Position numbers and translations under genes: made by a program. Below are positions 2,763 to 5,045 of a DNA stretch of 5,045 nt, in pieces (the first letter of the stretch is position 1; every line of letters starts with the position of its first letter). The notes below the pieces were generated by a model that did not search any database, was not told where the DNA came from, and was given only the letters and a program-made list of their open reading frames with translations. The stretch spans positions 1 through 5,045 of the forward strand of contig JBCCFW010000286.1 of the NCBI GenBank assembly GCA_039029535.1. Reading direction: 5' to 3'. This stretch comes from JBCCFW01 sp039029535 (lineage in GTDB: Bacteria > Acidobacteriota > JBCCFW01).

Positions 2763-5045
2763 ATGGACCTAACGCTCGGCCCCGGCACGTCGCCGCCCTT
2801 CCACCAGCTGGGCGACGGCGTCTTCGAGGAGCTCTGTCGGGACCTCCTTCGCGAGGAGCCCGGTATCGCTACCTGCGACACCCACGGCATCTCGGGCCAG
2901 ACCGACTGCGGTGTCGACGTCCTCGCGACGCTCACGGGTCAGGAGGGACACGTCGTCGGTCAGTGCAAGGCCTACCGGGAGTTCAGGGAGCAGAGCCGCA
3001 AGGATTTCTCGAAGGTCACGGAGGCCTTCTTCAAGCACCTCGAGCTCTGGAAAGACCGAGGGGTCGACCGGTTCATCTTAATGGTCGGGTGCGACCTGGA
3101 CCGGACCCAGCACCAGGACGCCATCGACACCGAGCGGCGACGCTTCTCCTCCGAGGGCATCGAGTACGAGGTCTGGTCGTCGGCCACCATCGCGGCGAAG
3201 CTCGAACCTCACCCCTCCATCGTCCGGCGGTACTGCGAGCCCCCTGACGCCTGGGTGGAGAGGCTGTGCGGTGCCCCGAGAGTCACCAGTACTGGCCCCG
3301 GCCTCGTCGGCGTCCCCGACCCTTCCCAGCACTTCGTCGGTCGTGAGGAGGACCTGGCGACCCTCCGTGATCTCCTGACCCAGGGCGATACGGCCGTCAG
3401 CGCCAGCATCGCCGGCCTCGCGGGGATCGGGAAGACCGAGCTTGCCATCCACCTGGCGCACCAGCTCCATCGAGACGAGGCCTTCCCGGGCGGGATCTTC
3501 TGGCTGACTGCGGAGGACCCAGACCTGACGCTGGCGTGGGGTGGGGGCATCGCGGACCGGTTGGATGTCCCCGAAGGTCCGGTCGGTGAGCGAGCTCTGG
3601 CGGTAACGCGACGTATCAGCCAGCAGTCCGATCCGGTGCTGATCATCCTCGACAACGTGGAGGAGTGGACGAACGACGCGCACCCTCATCCGTTGCCGGA
3701 GGGCGCGCACGTCACGAAGTTGGTGACGACGCGGCGGTCTGACCTGGGTGGCACGAGATTCAAGCACCAGCGACTCGACGTACTAGCGGACGACAATGCT
3801 CGCAAGCTGTTGCTCGAGCTGAGCGGGCGAGAGCCCGATGCCGAGGGTCTCGATGACCTCCTTGATTACCTCGGGGGGCATTCGCTCGCGGTAGCCCTCG
3901 CAGGCTCCTACCTCCGCGAGTACGACGAGCCCATCCCGAAGTACCTCGAGCAGCTTCGTGTGGGGGCCGACGTCGATAGGAAGGTCGCGAAGCAGACTCG
4001 GTATGAGGCCACGACTAACGCAGCCTTCGGGGCCCTCTGGGAGAACCTTGACGAGCCCACCCGACGTGCCTGGCAGCTCGCTGCCTGCTTCGCTCCAGAG
4101 TCCGTGGGCTCGGAGCTCTCAGATGCCGCCGGGCTCGATGCTGATGCGCGGCGGGTGCTACGCCGCTTCCATCTCATCGATCAACAGGCAGATGCTCGAT
4201 GGAGGATGCACCGGCTGACCCGAGCGTTCGGGCAAGGTGCGGGAAAGAAGGAGGAGCTTCAGGCTGCACTGCGGGCGTTTGTAGGTGGGTGTGCAGAGCG
4301 GGTCGCTGGTGATGACTGGCAACTCCGCTTCCGTGAGTACGTCCCTGAGAGAGGTCACATCGACCTGGCGCTAGAGCAAGCGAGATCGGCTGGACTGGGA
4401 GACCGTGGCGTCGCCAGGTTCCAACGGAACGTCGGCAGTGCGCTCCACGGCCTCGGCGAGTTGCAGCAGGCGAGCGACTTGTACTGGAAGTCGCTTGAAC
4501 TCCTGACTCAGTGTTTGGAGGAGGGCGACACCGAACTCGATGTTGGTCGGTCCTACCACGCGTTGGCCCTGAAGGCTCTTGGCGACCTCCAGGGCGCGAG
4601 GGAGCTGCACGAGCAGGCACTGGAGTCAGGCCTCAAGAACCTCGGTGAGGACCATCCCAACGTCGCCGCTCGCCGCTCGAACCTGGCGTTGGTGCTGAAG
4701 GCTCTCGGCGACCTGCCTCGGGCGAAGGAGCTGCTCGAGCAGGCGTTGGAGTCGGATCTCAAGAACCTCGGTGAGGACCATCCCAGCGTCACCACAAGCC
4801 GCTCGAACCTGGCGTCGGTGCTGCAGGCTCTCGGCGACCTGCCTCGGGCGAAGAAGCTGCACGAGCAGGCACTGGAGTCATGCCTCCAGAACCTCGGGGA
4901 GGAGCATCCCGAGGTCGCCAGGAGCCGCTCGAACCTGGCGTCGGTGCTGCAGGCTCTCGGCGACCTGTCCCGGGCGAAGGAGCTGCTCGAGCAGGCGTTG
5001 GAGTCGGACCTCAAGAACCTCGGTGAGGACCATCCCAACGTCGCC
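2763..5045 (+). CDS. NLR-like defence protein: Mrr-type nuclease, NB-ARC/STAND NTPase, TPR array (partial)
   Basis: The frame is open from ATG 2763 to the window edge (761 codons seen, C-terminus missing). Residues 1-160 form a PD-(D/E)xK restriction-endonuclease fold: helix FHQLGDGVFEELCRDLL, GQTDCGVDV with Asp52, and QCK with Gln67 and Lys69, the D...QxK form of Mrr-like enzymes, so it should cut DNA. Residues 188-410 are an NB-ARC ATPase: FVGREEDL, Walker A GLAGIGKT (218-225), FPGGIFWL, Walker B VLIILDN (292-298), sensor LVTTR (320-324), and GLPL-like LGGHSLA (370-376). A winged helix follows (about 420-490) ending in MHR at the MHD position. From about 560 onwards there are 42-residue TPRs of kinesin-light-chain type (LGDLPRAKELLEQALES...LGEDHP...RSNLA). 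The layout is that of STAND anti-phage sensors such as Avs and bacterial NLR-like proteins: TPRs bind a trigger, the NTPase oligomerises, and the nuclease is unleashed. An in-frame TAG at 2751 fixes the start at this ATG. No frameshift is seen. The function is inferred from architecture; the trigger is unknown. Confidence 0.9.
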   Translation, partial: MDLTLGPGTSPPFHQLGDGVFEELCRDLLREEPGIATCDTHGISGQTDCGVDVLATLTGQEGHVVGQCKAYREFREQSRKDFSKVTEAFFKHLELWKDRGVDRFILMVGCDLDRTQHQDAIDTERRRFSSEGIEYEVWSSATIAAKLEPHPSIVRRYCEPPDAWVERLCGAPRVTSTGPGLVGVPDPSQHFVGREEDLATLRDLLTQGDTAVSASIAGLAGIGKTELAIHLAHQLHRDEAFPGGIFWLTAEDPDLTLAWGGGIADRLDVPEGPVGERALAVTRRISQQSDPVLIILDNVEEWTNDAHPHPLPEGAHVTKLVTTRRSDLGGTRFKHQRLDVLADDNARKLLLELSGREPDAEGLDDLLDYLGGHSLAVALAGSYLREYDEPIPKYLEQLRVGADVDRKVAKQTRYEATTNAAFGALWENLDEPTRRAWQLAACFAPESVGSELSDAAGLDADARRVLRRFHLIDQQADARWRMHRLTRAFGQGAGKKEELQAALRAFVGGCAERVAGDDWQLRFREYVPERGHIDLALEQARSAGLGDRGVARFQRNVGSALHGLGELQQASDLYWKSLELLTQCLEEGDTELDVGRSYHALALKALGDLQGARELHEQALESGLKNLGEDHPNVAARRSNLALVLKALGDLPRAKELLEQALESDLKNLGEDHPSVTTSRSNLASVLQALGDLPRAKKLHEQALESCLQNLGEEHPEVARSRSNLASVLQALGDLSRAKELLEQALESDLKNLGEDHPNVA
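4452..5045 (+). repeat. Tandem 126-bp (42-aa) TPR-coding repeats, four and a part units
   Basis: Units begin at the Leu of the LG(D/E)L motif: 4452 (diverged), 4578, 4704, 4830 and 4956 (cut by the window edge). The exact period is 126 bp. Units at 4704 and 4956 agree at 85 of 90 overlapping bases by hand count (94%). Units at 4578 and 4830 share CTGCACGAGCAGGCACTGGA, while those at 4704 and 4956 share CTGCTCGAGCAGGCGTTGGA. This gives an alternating A-B-A-B pattern with a 252-bp higher-order period, a sign of duplication of a two-TPR block. Confidence 0.85.

Noticed and set aside
2441..3247. Plus-strand 268-codon open frame covering the intergenic region and the start of the STAND gene
   Set aside because: It is out of frame with the well-supported STAND gene, is rich in Arg, Pro, Gly and His without any motif, and is a frame shadow of GC-rich DNA.
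3078..3767. Minus-strand 229-codon open frame opposite the NB-ARC coding region
   Set aside because: It lies entirely antisense to a frame with clear Walker A and B motifs and has no recognisable domain.
4553..5038. Minus-strand frame with internally repeated protein sequence
   Set aside because: The repetition is simply the antisense reading of the 126-bp TPR-coding repeats.
4452..5045. Regular repeats that might suggest a CRISPR array
   Set aside because: The 126-bp period is continuous coding sequence with no short repeat/unique spacer alternation; it translates into TPRs.

Overview
The window is high-GC bacterial DNA (roughly 65-70% G+C in coding parts, third codon positions mostly G or C), apart from about 120 bases at the left edge that hand-count to 47.5% G+C. 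Nothing in it fixes the phylum. Large-genome groups such as Actinomycetota or Myxococcota would fit the high G+C, the STAND/TPR architecture and the formylglycine-generating-enzyme (FGE) fold gene, but this is inference. The arrangement looks like an accessory, defence-island-like stretch: a gene remnant, small uncharacterised genes, and one large conflict-type gene.

Left part (1-1037): an AT-richer flank (1-~140) joins abruptly to a plus-strand FGE-sulfatase-fold reading frame (151-648). That frame lacks its normal N-terminus and has a short loop near its C-terminus, so it is probably a remnant. Facing it on the minus strand is the start of a small Cys/His-rich protein (928 down to about 650). 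Its frame then runs into the antisense of the FGE remnant, so its 3' end is probably broken. A 13-bp palindrome lies just upstream of it.

Middle part (1038-2441): three minus-strand genes, all encoding small proteins with predicted membrane segments and none recognised. The first is a 44-residue single-helix peptide (2441-2307), closed by an 11-bp hairpin right after its stop. The second is a 137-residue helix plus coiled-coil protein (2150-1737). The third is a 229-residue protein with hydrophobic ends (1727-1038). The last two form a tight operon in which the ribosome binding site of the second overlaps the stop of the first.

Right part (2442-5045): a 321-base divergent intergenic region carries competing inverted repeats. 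It is followed by the main gene, which starts at 2763 and runs off the right edge with 761 codons visible. It encodes an N-terminal Mrr-like PD-(D/E)xK nuclease, an NB-ARC/STAND NTPase with winged helix, and a C-terminal array of 42-residue kinesin-light-chain-type TPRs. This is the layout of NLR-like anti-phage proteins: the TPRs sense, the NTPase switches, the nuclease acts. The TPR repeats are nearly identical at DNA level in an alternating A-B-A-B pattern, suggesting recent expansion of the sensor. The gene probably has a leaderless start. Whether the divergent membrane genes work with it is unknown; proximity is the only evidence.
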